Assembly (NCBI RefSeq): GCF_947495145.1
Contig: NZ_CANLXP010000009.1
Span: forward strand, 62,001-126,000
Length of the DNA stretch: 64,000 nucleotides
Direction: 5' to 3'
Source: an uncultured Arthrobacter sp.
GTDB taxonomy: Bacteria > Actinomycetota > Actinomycetes > Actinomycetales > Micrococcaceae
Shown one piece after another: positions 1 to 8,661 of the stretch. Made by a program: the position numbers and the translations under genes. Numbering within the stretch: the first letter of the stretch is position 1; every line of letters starts with the position of its first letter. The notes beneath the pieces were generated by a model. The model was not told the origin of the DNA. It saw only the letters and a program-made list of their open reading frames with translations, and did not search any database.

Positions 1-534
1 CAGCGCGATCCAGCCCACGTGACGGCCCATGACCTCGGCCACCATGCAGCGGGAGTGGGATTCACCGGTGGTGCGGAGCCGGTCGATGGCCTCGGTGGCG
101 ATCTGCACGGCGGTATCGAAGCCGAAGGTGTAATCGGTGGCGTCGAGGTCGTTGTCGACCGTCTTGGGAACGCCGACGATCTTCAGCCCGGCGTCAGTCA
201 GGCGCTTGGCCGCTGCGAGCGTGCCTTCGCCGCCGATGGCGATCATTGCGTCGATGCCGAGCCGGTCAAGGGTGGCCTTGATGGCGTCGGGTCCGCCCTT
301 GCCCTCGAAGGGGTTGGTGCGGGACGTGCCCAGAATGGTGCCGCCCTGCTTGGAAATGCCTCGAACCGCGTGTCGGGGAAGATCGATGATGTCGCCCTCC
401 ACCACGCCCCGCCAGCCGTCACGGAACCCCACGAACTCGAGGTTGTCGGTCTTGATGCCCTTCAGTACAGCTCCGCGGATCACCGCGTTGAGTCCGGGAC
501 AGTCGCCTCCGCTGGTGAGGATTCCAATCTTCAT
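1..534 (-). CDS. pfkA: 6-phosphofructokinase, N-terminal 178 residues (runs off the window)
   Basis: Phosphorylates fructose 6-phosphate in glycolysis (cytosolic). The reverse strand reads MKIGILTSGGDCPGLNAVIR, the nucleotide-binding start of PFK. GGEGT follows at residues 101-105 and PKTVDND at 123-129, which carries the catalytic base Asp. In E. coli numbering this is Gly104 with Lys124. Gly104 points to ATP rather than pyrophosphate as donor, while Lys124 is typical of PPi enzymes; the combination is known in actinobacterial group III ATP-PFKs. The ATG at 534 is the only sensible start, just before the GGD motif. The C-terminal half lies outside the window. The neighbouring two-component operon on the same strand has no evident functional link. 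Confidence 0.93.
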   Translation of the reverse strand, partial: MKIGILTSGGDCPGLNAVIRGAVLKGIKTDNLEFVGFRDGWRGVVEGDIIDLPRHAVRGISKQGGTILGTSRTNPFEGKGGPDAIKATLDRLGIDAMIAIGGEGTLAAAKRLTDAGLKIVGVPKTVDNDLDATDYTFGFDTAVQIATEAIDRLRTTGESHSRCMVAEVMGRHVGWIAL

Positions 535-598
535 TAAGGCGTTTTCCAATCAATCGTGGACGGGGAATCGAGAAGAGCGCCTCTTTGAGCCCTCTATG

Positions 599-604
599 AT
601 TCTA
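599..604 (-). promoter_or_regulatory. Candidate -10 box for pfkA (TAGAAT)
   Basis: Reverse-strand TAGAAT lies about 65 bases upstream of the pfkA ATG, in the gap after the response regulator gene. No convincing -35 is visible, so this is only a candidate. Confidence 0.35.
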
Positions 605-670
605 GACACATCGGCGCGGGAGGCCCCTTTGTGTCAGAGGCGCCGAACACACTGGCACGACGGCGCTGCC

Positions 671-1318
671 TTAGCGGGCGGACGGCAGCAGACCGCGCTC
701 CATGGCGACGACGACGGCGCGCGTCCGGTCGTCGACGTCCAGCTTGGCGAAGATTCGCAGCAGATGGGTTTTGACGGTGGTTTCCGCGATGAACAGCGCT
801 GCAGCGATCTCCGGGTTGCTCATTCCCTGCGCCACCGCCTGAAGGACCTGCTTCTCCCTGGGGGATAGCGGTGGGGGCTCCGGTGCCCGCAGCCGGGAGA
901 CCAGCTTCGCCGCAATCGGCGGCGCGAGGACGGTTTCGCCGCGTGCGGCGGCAAGGACAGCGTCGATGAGCGTTTCACCTGGAGTGTCCTTCAGGAGGTA
1001 GCCCACCGCGCCCGACTCGACTGCGCGCACAATGTCGGCATCGCCGTCGTACGTTGTGAGCACGAGGACTTTGATGGCCGGGTCGGCTTTCAGCAGCCGG
1101 GCGGTTGCCTCAGCCCCATCCATTTCCGGCATGCGCAGGTCCATGAGCACGACGTCGGGAGCATCAGTTGCGCTGCTGGTGACGGCTTCCCGACCGTTCC
1201 CGGCCTCACCGACAACCAGAAGCCGGCTGTCGGTGCTGAGCAGCGCACGGAGGCCCGCGCGGACGATGGGGTGGTCATCCGCGATGAGGACGCGGACCCT
1301 GACAGCATTGTCTGTCAT
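671..1318 (-). CDS. LuxR/NarL-family response regulator
   Basis: Cytosolic DNA-binding regulator of 215 aa. The receiver domain (residues 7-125) has the acidic pair DD at 14-15, phospho-acceptor Asp60 (LMDLRMPEMDG), Thr88/89 and Lys110. A LuxR-type helix-turn-helix follows at about 149-212 (LSPREKQVL ... TTVKTHL). The gene is last in an operon behind an ABC-2 exporter and its cognate kinase. Its ATG overlaps the kinase stop as ATGA, so the two are translationally coupled. The likely role is control of the exporter operon in response to a membrane or drug signal; the target is inferred from position only. Confidence 0.93.
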   Translation of the reverse strand: MTDNAVRVRVLIADDHPIVRAGLRALLSTDSRLLVVGEAGNGREAVTSSATDAPDVVLMDLRMPEMDGAEATARLLKADPAIKVLVLTTYDGDADIVRAVESGAVGYLLKDTPGETLIDAVLAAARGETVLAPPIAAKLVSRLRAPEPPPLSPREKQVLQAVAQGMSNPEIAAALFIAETTVKTHLLRIFAKLDVDDRTRAVVVAMERGLLPSAR

Positions 1319-2547
1319 GGCCGTGGAGCTTCGGGGGTGGGTCGCGGTGCGAGCGGCACGGTCATGGTGACACGCGTTCCGCGGCCAGGTGCAGTATCCA
1401 CCGCAAGTGTTCCGGAGATCTCCGCCAGCCGCGTACGCATCGACTTCAGTCCGTATCCACCGTTGCTGTCTTGTCCGGTGAAGCCGCAGCCATTGTCGCT
1501 CACCGTGAGCACCAGGCTGCCGCCTTGAGTGTTGATGGCCAACCGCACGTCTTCCGCATGACTGTGGCGGCGAACGTTGCTCAGCGCTTCCTGGGCGCAG
1601 CGCAGCACCGCAATTTGTTCCGGAGACGTCAGCGGCGGCAGCGTCTCCGGAAGGGACACCTCAGCTCTGCGGCCATCCCGGCCGGCGGCTTCGCCCAGCC
1701 GGCGTAACGCCCCCAGGAGGTCTCCGCCCTGCAGTTGCGACGGGCCCGCCGAGGCGATGAGTGCGCGCGACTCCCGTAGATTCTCCCGCGCCGTTTCACC
1801 GATTGCTGCGAGCTCACTGGTAACCCCGCTGTCTGTCGGCGCACGGCGTAGCCTTGCCTGCGCTGCCTCGGACAGCATGACAATCGACGTGAATCCCTGC
1901 GCGAGGGTGTCGTGGATTTCCCGTGACATGCGCTCGCGTTCAGCCATGGCGCCCTGTTGCTCATGTGCCTCGGCGAGCTCCGCCCGGGTTGCCTCAAGGG
2001 ATGCGATCAACTGTCCGCGGTCCTCGCTCTGGTCGATGATCTTGTAGATCCACAACCCGATCATGCTGGAGCCCAGGAAGGAGATGAGCACCTGCAAACC
2101 GACGCTTCGCAGATTTTCCGGATCTGTACCGGTGAGGTTCAACTGACCCAGCGCGACCACAACGCAGAGAACGGCGGTGGCGGCGAGGCCTCTGCGCGGG
2201 GTGTTCGAGAACATCCAGATTTGGGGGAAGGCGATGAAAAGCAGGATGGACCCGTAACTCGACAGGAATGACAACAACCCGACGGCGCTGACAAGTAGGA
2301 CAACGTACGCCGTCGGGCGCCAGGAGCCAAGGTGCTCCAGCCGGGTGAGGAACGGATAGACGGCTGCCAGTACTCCGAGAGCCACGAGCATGGCGGCCTT
2401 AGTTGAGTCACCTTCCACCAGCAGCAGGACTACGAGCACCACCACCGACAGCACCGCATAGAAGCCGATATGCCACCAGCGCATCCCTCGCAGCCATACG
2501 GAGTTGTCCGGGAGTAGGGGGACGCTCCGATCCGCTGGAGTAGTCAT
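1315..2547 (-). CDS. NarL-type sensor histidine kinase
   Basis: Membrane sensor kinase of 410 aa if started at the ATG at 2547. The reading frame stays open further upstream, but the extra 126 residues are arginine-rich, not membrane-like, and would cover the end of the permease gene. Five to six hydrophobic segments lie in residues 25-172 with little extracellular loop, suggesting intramembrane sensing. A coiled linker (176-205), an HisKA_3 dimerisation motif REIHDTLAQGF with phospho-accepting His212, and a HATPase_c domain (NVRRHSHA, DNGCGF, GGYGLKSM) follow. It should phosphorylate the overlapping regulator. Adjacent ABC-2 genes suggest the pair senses a compound that the pump exports. Confidence 0.92.
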   Translation of the reverse strand: MTTPADRSVPLLPDNSVWLRGMRWWHIGFYAVLSVVVLVVLLLVEGDSTKAAMLVALGVLAAVYPFLTRLEHLGSWRPTAYVVLLVSAVGLLSFLSSYGSILLFIAFPQIWMFSNTPRRGLAATAVLCVVVALGQLNLTGTDPENLRSVGLQVLISFLGSSMIGLWIYKIIDQSEDRGQLIASLEATRAELAEAHEQQGAMAERERMSREIHDTLAQGFTSIVMLSEAAQARLRRAPTDSGVTSELAAIGETARENLRESRALIASAGPSQLQGGDLLGALRRLGEAAGRDGRRAEVSLPETLPPLTSPEQIAVLRCAQEALSNVRRHSHAEDVRLAINTQGGSLVLTVSDNGCGFTGQDSNGGYGLKSMRTRLAEISGTLAVDTAPGRGTRVTMTVPLAPRPTPEAPRP

Positions 2548-2591
2548 GGAATCACTGTACGACGGCGGTTGCCCGCCCGCGCCGGTATCGA

Positions 2592-3467
2592 TCACTTCTG
2601 CGGTGGCCAGCGGAAGGTCAGCATGGTCACGATGAGACCCACGACCAGCCAGAGGCCGATCACGAGGGCGGACAGGCCAAGGTTCCAGACGCCTCCCGGC
2701 TCGACGGACTCCCAGCCTTCGGGAAGAAACACCGCGCGGAAACCGCTGGCGGTCCAGCGGAGCGGCGTCAGGTCCGCAAGGCCGCCCAGCCAGTCCGGAA
2801 TCTGTGAGAAGGGAAAGTAGACACCCGAGATGAAGGCCAGCAGAAGCGGCGGAACAGCGGACATGGTCGACGCGGACTGCGTTGATCTGGCAATGCACGC
2901 GAAGGCGATTCCGACCACCGACCATGCGGCGGTTGCACCCAGTAACAGCCAGGCGAAGGTCAGCCAGGCGGCCGCCGTCGTTGGGAGGTCGACACCGAAG
3001 AGGAAACGCGCGCCCAGCAGGAGCAGGGTTGTCTGCGTCAGGATGAGGATCAACGTGAGCCCGGTCTTGCCCAGGAAGTAGGACAGGCTTGGCAACGGCG
3101 TGCCGGCCAGCCGCTTGATGCTGCCGTTGAACCGTTCCGCGGCCACATAACCGCTGAGGTTCTGGAAGCCGCTCAGAATGGTGGCGAGGGCAAGCATGCC
3201 GGGAAGGAAGTACTCGGCCGGGCGCAGCAGGGACTCTGGTCTGGAAGGGTCACCCATGCTGGGTTCGTTACCGAAGACGCTGCTGAAGAGGCCCATCATG
3301 ATCAGCGGGAAGAACAGGGTGAACACCAGCGAGGATGGATCCCGGGAGAACATCCGTGCTTCGAGTAGGGTCCGCCGCCAGCCGAGGGCCAGGGTGTTCG
3401 GCTTCCAGGAACGGCGCGGGCCCCGCGCGGCCGGACCGGTCAGTGCCGGAGCTGTAGTTGTTTTCAT
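2592..3467 (-). CDS. ABC-2 type transporter permease
   Basis: Integral membrane protein of 291 aa with about six hydrophobic segments (for example LVFTLFFPLIMMGLF near 50, ILILTQTTLLLLGARF near 140, and a C-terminal helix VIGLWLVVGLIVTML). The layout of a long first loop, a conserved central PxxxLSYFLGK region and a final helix fits ABC-2/DrrB-like exporters. It overlaps the upstream ATPase gene by four bases (ATGA), so the two should be made together. The likely role is efflux of a drug, lipid or peptide; the substrate cannot be read from sequence. Confidence 0.9.
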   Translation of the reverse strand: MKTTTAPALTGPAARGPRRSWKPNTLALGWRRTLLEARMFSRDPSSLVFTLFFPLIMMGLFSSVFGNEPSMGDPSRPESLLRPAEYFLPGMLALATILSGFQNLSGYVAAERFNGSIKRLAGTPLPSLSYFLGKTGLTLILILTQTTLLLLGARFLFGVDLPTTAAAWLTFAWLLLGATAAWSVVGIAFACIARSTQSASTMSAVPPLLLAFISGVYFPFSQIPDWLGGLADLTPLRWTASGFRAVFLPEGWESVEPGGVWNLGLSALVIGLWLVVGLIVTMLTFRWPPQK

Positions 3468-4390
3468 GACGCTTCTTCGCCGTTCAGGTCATGCTGCCTC
3501 AGCAGCTCGAGATAGATGTCTTCAAGGCTCGGTACCCGAACCTGCAGGTGCAGCGGCTCCTCGGTGCCGCCTGCGCTGAGCCGGTTCACAAGCTCGGCCG
3601 GCCGGTCGGTGCTTTCTTCATGGTGGCCGGCGTTGTCCGCCCAACTCACGCGCGGCGTCCGCAGGGCAGCGCCGCCGAGCGTGCCGGGGGTTCCCTCGGC
3701 TACGAGCTGACCGTGGGTGATGACGCCGAGCCGGTCTGCCAGCTGTTCTGCTTCGTCGAGGTAGTGGGTGGTCAGGACGATGGTGGTTCCATCGGCCCGG
3801 AGACTGCGGATCAGTTCCCAGAATGTCCGTCGGGCGTCAGGATCGAAACCGGTGGTGGGCTCATCCAGGAAGAGCAGTTCGGGGTTGCCGACCAGGCCCA
3901 ATGCCACATCAACGCGACGGCGCTGGCCGCCGGACAAAGTGCTGATGCGCTGCGACTCCTTGCCTTCCAGGCCGACGGCAGAGATCAGCTCGTCCACCGG
4001 GCGGGGATTCGGGTAGTAGGACGCCAGGGCATGCAGCGCCTCGGCGACCCGAAGCTCACCGGAGTCGGTCGCTTCCTGCAGGACAATGCCGATCCGCGCC
4101 CGAAAGGATGGATGTGCCTTGTACGGCGCCGTTTCCAGGACGGTGACTTTGCCGGAGGTGGGCTTGCGGTGACCTTCGAGGATCTCGATGGTGGTACTTT
4201 TCCCTGCGCCATTCGGGCCAAGCAGCGCGTAGGTTTCCCCTGCGCGGACTGACAGGTTCAGATTGTCGACGGCGTGCAGTACGCCGGACTTCTGCCGATA
4301 GATCTTGCTGAGGTTCTCAACCCTGATCGGCGCATCCGGTCGCCGGGCTGCGTCGGTGCGTGAGGACGGGTTGAACGTCGTAGTTTCCAT
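3464..4390 (-). CDS. ABC-2 exporter ATP-binding protein (DrrA-like)
   Basis: Cytosolic ATPase of 308 aa powering the adjacent permease. Walker A is GPNGAGKST at 58-66, the signature is LSGGQRRRVDVALG, and Walker B is LLFLDEPTTGFD, followed by the switch histidine in LTTHYLDEAEQ. The C-terminal 70 residues are the accessory domain usual in DrrA/NatA-like ATPases. It is the first gene of the operon ATPase-permease-kinase-regulator, all on the reverse strand. A strong hairpin upstream separates it from the PspC genes. Confidence 0.93.
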   Translation of the reverse strand: METTTFNPSSRTDAARRPDAPIRVENLSKIYRQKSGVLHAVDNLNLSVRAGETYALLGPNGAGKSTTIEILEGHRKPTSGKVTVLETAPYKAHPSFRARIGIVLQEATDSGELRVAEALHALASYYPNPRPVDELISAVGLEGKESQRISTLSGGQRRRVDVALGLVGNPELLFLDEPTTGFDPDARRTFWELIRSLRADGTTIVLTTHYLDEAEQLADRLGVITHGQLVAEGTPGTLGGAALRTPRVSWADNAGHHEESTDRPAELVNRLSAGGTEEPLHLQVRVPSLEDIYLELLRQHDLNGEEAS

Positions 4391-4440
4391 GTCTCAAGCC
4401 TGCTCCGTGCGGGCAGGCCGGGTAAGCATCTACAGACTGA

Positions 4441-4474
4441 ACGGGTGTGTCCACCGGTCGGTGGACACACCCGT
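4441..4474 (-). terminator. Strong hairpin after the pspC gene
   Basis: Perfect 15-bp stem (4441-4455 with 4460-4474) and a GGTC loop, about 40 bases past the stop of the small PspC gene and before the ABC ATPase gene. There is no clear U-tract on either strand, so its role as terminator is inferred from position and stability. Confidence 0.6.
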
Positions 4475-4513
4475 CTTCTAGCGTTCCTGAGTCGTAGGAG
4501 GGGAGGTTGGCTA

Positions 4514-4759
4514 TCAGTAGCGGCGGCCCACCAGCGACTCCAGTGCGATCGTCCCGTCCGTCTTCGGGAGCAGGAGCCACAGGACCACGTACAGCGGCAG
4601 ACCGATGAAGGGAAGCAGGAAGCTGAGCAGGATGCCGATTCTCACCATTCCCACGGACCAGCCGAACTTGATGGCGATGCCTGAGGCGATGCCGCCAAAC
4701 CACCCGCCGGGTGCGCGCTTGATGGGAGAGGAGCGGAGGGCGTTGAAGAAGGAATTCAT
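4514..4759 (-). CDS. Small PspC-domain membrane protein
   Basis: Protein of 81 aa from the ATG at 4759 (MNSFFNALRSSPIKRAPGG). The frame is open 21 codons further, but that stretch has no PspC similarity. Residues 14-70 match the PspC fold: GGWFGGIASGIAIKFGW, then VRIGILLSFLLPFIGLPLYVVLWLLLP, one hydrophobic hairpin. PspC proteins are inner-membrane stress factors. It lies downstream of the LiaF-like gene and a small membrane protein on the same strand, so it is probably the last gene of that operon. It is the third PspC module in 3 kb. Confidence 0.85.
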   Translation of the reverse strand: MNSFFNALRSSPIKRAPGGWFGGIASGIAIKFGWSVGMVRIGILLSFLLPFIGLPLYVVLWLLLPKTDGTIALESLVGRRY

Positions 4760-4822
4760 TTGTCCATGCTTTCGTATTGGGAGAGAGATGTCACGGGAGG
4801 TACTACTGCCGTAGGTGTCCAT

Positions 4823-5041
4823 TCAGCTGCGCCGGTTCATCGAGAGGATTCCTCCGACGATGAGTGCCACACCGGTGCCTACCAGCAGCACCATGACCAC
4901 GAGTACGGGATCCAGCACCAGGCCCGTCAGTTCACCGGCGAGGACGAGGATGCCGATGACAATCGCCAGGGTGCCCCAGATGATGGTTCCGGCGCGGGGC
5001 CGCGTGTCGTCGTCGTTCTTGTTGGGATAGAGGGTGCTCAT
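4823..5041 (-). CDS. Small two-helix membrane protein
   Basis: 72 aa. Residues 18-42 (TIIWGTLAIVIGILVLAGEL) and 45-66 (PVLVVMVLLVGTGVALIVGG) are transmembrane helices joined by a short turn, after a charged N-terminus. It resembles the small LiaI/DUF-type membrane proteins encoded beside PspC/LiaF genes. It overlaps the stop of the upstream PspC-LiaF-like gene by four bases (ATGA), indicating coupled translation. Its exact function is unknown; it may be an accessory factor of the envelope-stress module. Confidence 0.8.
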   Translation of the reverse strand: MSTLYPNKNDDDTRPRAGTIIWGTLAIVIGILVLAGELTGLVLDPVLVVMVLLVGTGVALIVGGILSMNRRS

Positions 5042-6630
5042 CGTTCCAGCCTGCTTTCGGTGTCCAGGAGTGCGTCTTCGGTGGTGGAGACGGTGATGCG
5101 GCTGGCCACACCCCGCACGTCGAGGATGATGCCCGGGCCATCCGCGTCCTCGTTCAGTTGCAGCGTGCCGGGCTGCCAGATTCCGCCGACACTGGTGGTG
5201 CCGGCTGGTCTGACCACCTCTGTTGAGCTGAGCGCCATGTGTGAGCGCACGTCCACCGGCACGTCGTCGGGCACCAGGATCCCGACGTTCCCTGCAGCTG
5301 CATTGACGGAGATGGTGACGTCCTCAGTGATGTTTTCGAGGCCGGTCAGGTCCACGCGGCCCTGCCCGGCGACGACGGTGTATCCCTCGGACGCCGGGCT
5401 CGCCGCCGTCATGGACCACCTGCCCTGGTCAGCGAGAACCCAGTTGCCCGTCAGCGGGGAGGCTGATGCGATGAAGGTCGCCGCGATCCCGACGGCTGCC
5501 AGGAAGCCCAGCGCACCGGAGGAGCGTCCGCGGACCCCTAACAGGACAATCCCAAGCCCCAGTACGACGACGCCGGTTGCCAGTGCGACGGCGACAACGC
5601 TTCCGCCGAGGGCGAGTACGCCGACGTAGTCGAGGACGAGCACCAGCGCTGCCAGGAGGAGCGCCCCGCCAAGGAAGATGGCCACATCAGCACCGGTGGG
5701 CCGCGGCACCGTGCGCCTGGGGGAGGCCTTGGGCGTGGGAACACCCGAACCGGCCGGACCGGCGAAAGGCCTGGTGGGCGGAGTTGTGGGTGGGAAGATG
5801 TCGGTCGGTGCGGTGCCGGAAGCAGCGGTGCCGGGAGAAGTGGTACCCGGAGCAGCGGTGCCCGCGAAAGTGGTTCCGGTCGAGTAGGTATCCAGCGGGA
5901 CCGCGCCCCCATTCCCTCTGCCACCTGGGCCTTCGCTGTCTGTGCCCGCCCCGCCCGTGCTGCCGGGGCCTGCGCTGTACTGGCTCTTGTTCCGGTTGGC
6001 GTTGGAAATCCAGTACACGATGAACACCGCCACGCCGATCCAGAACAGGCTCCAGATGAAGCCGCCGAACCCACCGGTGTTGCCGAAGAACGGTGCGTTC
6101 GGGCGCCACAGGCCGAGGAGGGAAACGACCAGGGCTCCGGTCATGCCGGAGGTCCAGCTGCCGCGGGCAGCGGATTCCGCGTGGATGCGTCCGTCCGGTT
6201 CGGGCAGCAATGCCCAGGCAAGCCCGTACACCAGCAGGCCGATCCCGCCGAAGATCGCGAGCACAACGAAAAGGCCGCGGACCAGGACGACATCCAGGCC
6301 GGTTCGTGCCGAGATTCCGGTCGCAACGCCGCCGATCCAGCGGTCCTCCCCGCGGGTGATCCGCAGGCTTCGGAGCCAGCCGAAGAAGCCGGTACCGGAG
6401 CCGATTCGTGTGCTGCCCGGGGCGCCGCCGGAAGCAGGGTTCTGATTGCCGCTGGAGGCGGCGCCCGGGTTGTCGCCGGGAGCGGAGCTCTGATTGCTGC
6501 CGAAGCCGGCGCTCTCGTTGCCGCTGGGGGCGGCGCCTTGTTCCCCGTGGCCGGCGGTCGGATCAGCAGAGGATTCCGGGCGACCGTCAGCGTCCCGGGG
6601 CGTCGAAGATGGGTCTGGATGCGAGTTCAT
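5038..6630 (-). CDS. PspC domain protein with LiaF-like C-terminal domain
   Basis: 530 aa from the ATG at 6630, chosen because AAGGATGAAGAT precedes it; the open frame upstream covers the divergent promoter. Residues 1-85 are a Gly/Ser/Pro/Asn-rich cytosolic tail. Residues 88-146 are a PspC domain (EDRWIGGVATGISARTGLD, then two helices). Further helices follow, then a second low-complexity linker rich in Thr/Pro/Gly, four more helices around 345-420, and a C-terminal extracellular beta-rich domain (about 430-530: GRVDLTGLENITEDVTISV). That last part resembles the LiaF/toast-rack fold. It faces the PspC-kinase gene divergently. Its likely role, inferred, is to restrain or inform the kinase at the membrane, like LiaF with LiaSR. 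Confidence 0.85.
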   Translation of the reverse strand: MNSHPDPSSTPRDADGRPESSADPTAGHGEQGAAPSGNESAGFGSNQSSAPGDNPGAASSGNQNPASGGAPGSTRIGSGTGFFGWLRSLRITRGEDRWIGGVATGISARTGLDVVLVRGLFVVLAIFGGIGLLVYGLAWALLPEPDGRIHAESAARGSWTSGMTGALVVSLLGLWRPNAPFFGNTGGFGGFIWSLFWIGVAVFIVYWISNANRNKSQYSAGPGSTGGAGTDSEGPGGRGNGGAVPLDTYSTGTTFAGTAAPGTTSPGTAASGTAPTDIFPPTTPPTRPFAGPAGSGVPTPKASPRRTVPRPTGADVAIFLGGALLLAALVLVLDYVGVLALGGSVVAVALATGVVVLGLGIVLLGVRGRSSGALGFLAAVGIAATFIASASPLTGNWVLADQGRWSMTAASPASEGYTVVAGQGRVDLTGLENITEDVTISVNAAAGNVGILVPDDVPVDVRSHMALSSTEVVRPAGTTSVGGIWQPGTLQLNEDADGPGIILDVRGVASRITVSTTEDALLDTESRLER

Positions 6631-6754
6631 ATCTTCATCCTTGTTCCCGGCGGCCATTCCAACCATCGGGGCCGACCCTGAACCTCCCCTGACCTCCGGC
6701 GGAATTACCCTGAGAACCGGCAACACAGAGCCCTGAGCGTGCTTGGATTGACCC

Positions 6755-7999
6755 ATGAGACCCCCGCTGCTGCGTTCGAACGATGCCCTCATTGCGGGCG
6801 TCTGCGCGGGGCTGGCTGCTCACCTCGGAGTCTCGCTGCGGGCAGCCCGCATCGGAATGGTGGCGCTCGCGCTGGTGGGCGGTGCCGGCGTCGTTCTCTA
6901 TGGCTGGCTGTGGCTGCTGGTTCCAACGGCTGAAGAACGACGGCGGGGCGTGGCCACGCCCGCCGGCCTGCGTCTGGGCGCGCCGGTCCTTGCCGGCGCG
7001 GAGATGAGACAGGGTCGATCTTTCGGTACGGCAGGCGGCCGTGAGGTGATGATCGGCGTCGGGCTGTTAGTGGTGGCTGCGGCTTTCGTTGCCCAGCAGC
7101 TTGGGGTGTCAGTCCAGTGGGGCTGGCTGGTGCCGGTTGCTGCCGTGGCGCTCGGCGCGGTCCTCGCCTGGTCCCAGCTCGATGAGGCGCGCCGTACCCG
7201 GCTGATGGACCATGCGGGCGCCACCCGGGCTGAAGGTGTGGCCCGGCTGGCAGCGGGTCTGGTCCTCGTGATGGTGGGGCTGCTGATCCTTGTTTCCGGC
7301 TCGCTGTCCTGGGAGTTCACCTGGCCGGTGCTGCTGGCAACGGCGGCCGTGCTGGGCGGTGTTGGGCTCGTCCTGGCGCCCTGGGGCCTGAAGTTCTGGA
7401 AAGACCTTGAGGCGGAACGGGCCGCCCGCGTGCGCGAAACCCAGCGGGCGGAAATTGCTGCGCACCTCCATGATTCGGTGCTGCAGACCCTGGCGCTGAT
7501 CCAGAACCGCGCTGCCTCCGAGCAGGACGTTGTCCGGCTGGCACGCGCGCAGGAGCGGGAGCTGCGGCGCTGGCTCTATGCCGACACGGCGGAGCGAACA
7601 GGCAACCTCGCGGACCGCATCAAGGCGGTGGCAGCGGAGGTGGAAGAGGCATACGGGCATCCCGTCGACGTCGTATCCGTCGGCGACACGCCCATGACGC
7701 CCCGCCAGGAGGCGCTGGTGCAGGCCACACGCGAGGCCATCCTCAACGCAGCGAAACATGCCGGCGGTGCCGTCTCCATCTACCTCGAGGCAGGGAGCGC
7801 TGTTTCGCAGGTGTTCGTCCGCGACCGCGGCGCCGGGTTCGACCTGGACACGGTTCCGCCCGACCGCCTCGGCATCCGGGAGTCGGTGATCAACCGCATG
7901 CAGCGCCATGGCGGCACTGCCCGGATCCGCAGCTCGGACGCGGGGACCGAAGTGCACCTGACCATGCCCGAAGAGGAAGCAGGAGTTCCCCATGACTGA
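6755..7999 (+). CDS. PspC-fused sensor histidine kinase
   Basis: 414 aa. Residues 1-57 are a PspC domain (LLRSNDALIAGVCAGLAAHLG, then MVALALVGGAGVVLYGWLWLLVP). Four more hydrophobic segments lie at 99-118, 123-140, 164-183 and 190-210. A kinase core follows with AAHLHDSVLQTLA (His239 the likely phospho-acceptor, HisKA_3 type) and a HATPase_c region (EAILNAAKHAGG, DRGAGFDLD, DRLGIRESVINRM). It is membrane-bound and signals to the overlapping regulator gene. Divergent PspC/LiaF-like genes suggest an envelope-stress circuit. The fusion of PspC to a kinase recurs in Actinobacteria. Confidence 0.93.
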   Translation: MRPPLLRSNDALIAGVCAGLAAHLGVSLRAARIGMVALALVGGAGVVLYGWLWLLVPTAEERRRGVATPAGLRLGAPVLAGAEMRQGRSFGTAGGREVMIGVGLLVVAAAFVAQQLGVSVQWGWLVPVAAVALGAVLAWSQLDEARRTRLMDHAGATRAEGVARLAAGLVLVMVGLLILVSGSLSWEFTWPVLLATAAVLGGVGLVLAPWGLKFWKDLEAERAARVRETQRAEIAAHLHDSVLQTLALIQNRAASEQDVVRLARAQERELRRWLYADTAERTGNLADRIKAVAAEVEEAYGHPVDVVSVGDTPMTPRQEALVQATREAILNAAKHAGGAVSIYLEAGSAVSQVFVRDRGAGFDLDTVPPDRLGIRESVINRMQRHGGTARIRSSDAGTEVHLTMPEEEAGVPHD

Positions 8000-8642
8000 G
8001 CCGATCACCGTCGTCGTCGTCGATGACCATGCCATTTTCCGGTCCGGAGTGAAGGCGGACCTCGACAGCCGTGTCCAGGTGGTCGGCGAGGCAGCCACCG
8101 TCGAGGAAGCGATCGCGGTCATCTGCGCGCAGCAGCCTCAGGTTGTCCTCCTTGACGTCCACCTGCCCGGGGGCAGGGGAGGCGGCGGTGCCGAGGTGAT
8201 TGCGGGATGCGGCGACGTCCGCCAGTCCACACGGTTCCTCGCACTCAGCGTTTCCGATTCGGCCGAAGATGTAGTGACCGTCATCCGGGCAGGGGCCCGC
8301 GGATATGTCACGAAGACCATTACGGGCGCCGACATCTCCGACGCGGTGCTGCGCGTGGCGTCCGGAGACGCAGTGTTTTCACCGCGACTGGCCGGGTTCG
8401 TCCTCGACGCCTTCGGCACGGCTGCCGTAGCGGCGGCCGACAGCGAACTGGACCGGCTTTCCGCGCGGGAGCTCGAAGTGATGCGGCTGATCGCCCGCGG
8501 CTACAGCTACAAGGAGGTTGCGAAGGAGTTGTTCATCTCCATCAAAACCGTGGAAACACACGTTTCGGCTGTGCTGCGGAAGCTGCAGCTCTCCTCCCGG
8601 CACGAACTCACGCGCTGGGCGGCGGAGCGCCGTCTGCTCTGA
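7992..8642 (+). CDS. LuxR/NarL-family response regulator (PspC-kinase partner)
   Basis: 216 aa. The receiver domain has DD at 11-12, phospho-acceptor Asp55 (VVLLDVHLPGG), and Lys in GYVTKTITGAD. A LuxR-type HTH lies at about 153-210 (LSARELEVMRLI ... IKTVETHVSAVLRKL). The start overlaps the kinase stop by eight bases. A glycine run (GGRGGGGAE) follows the phospho-Asp loop, as in regulators paired with this kinase type. Likely targets, inferred, are the divergent PspC/LiaF-like operon and its own promoter. Confidence 0.93.
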   Translation: MTEPITVVVVDDHAIFRSGVKADLDSRVQVVGEAATVEEAIAVICAQQPQVVLLDVHLPGGRGGGGAEVIAGCGDVRQSTRFLALSVSDSAEDVVTVIRAGARGYVTKTITGADISDAVLRVASGDAVFSPRLAGFVLDAFGTAAVAAADSELDRLSARELEVMRLIARGYSYKEVAKELFISIKTVETHVSAVLRKLQLSSRHELTRWAAERRLL

Positions 8643-8661
8643 TCAGCGCGGCAACAGCGCG

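Noticed and set aside
2548-2925. N-terminal extension of the NarL-type kinase by 126 residues
   Set aside because: Arginine-rich, non-membrane composition, and overlaps the permease gene's 3' end in another frame.
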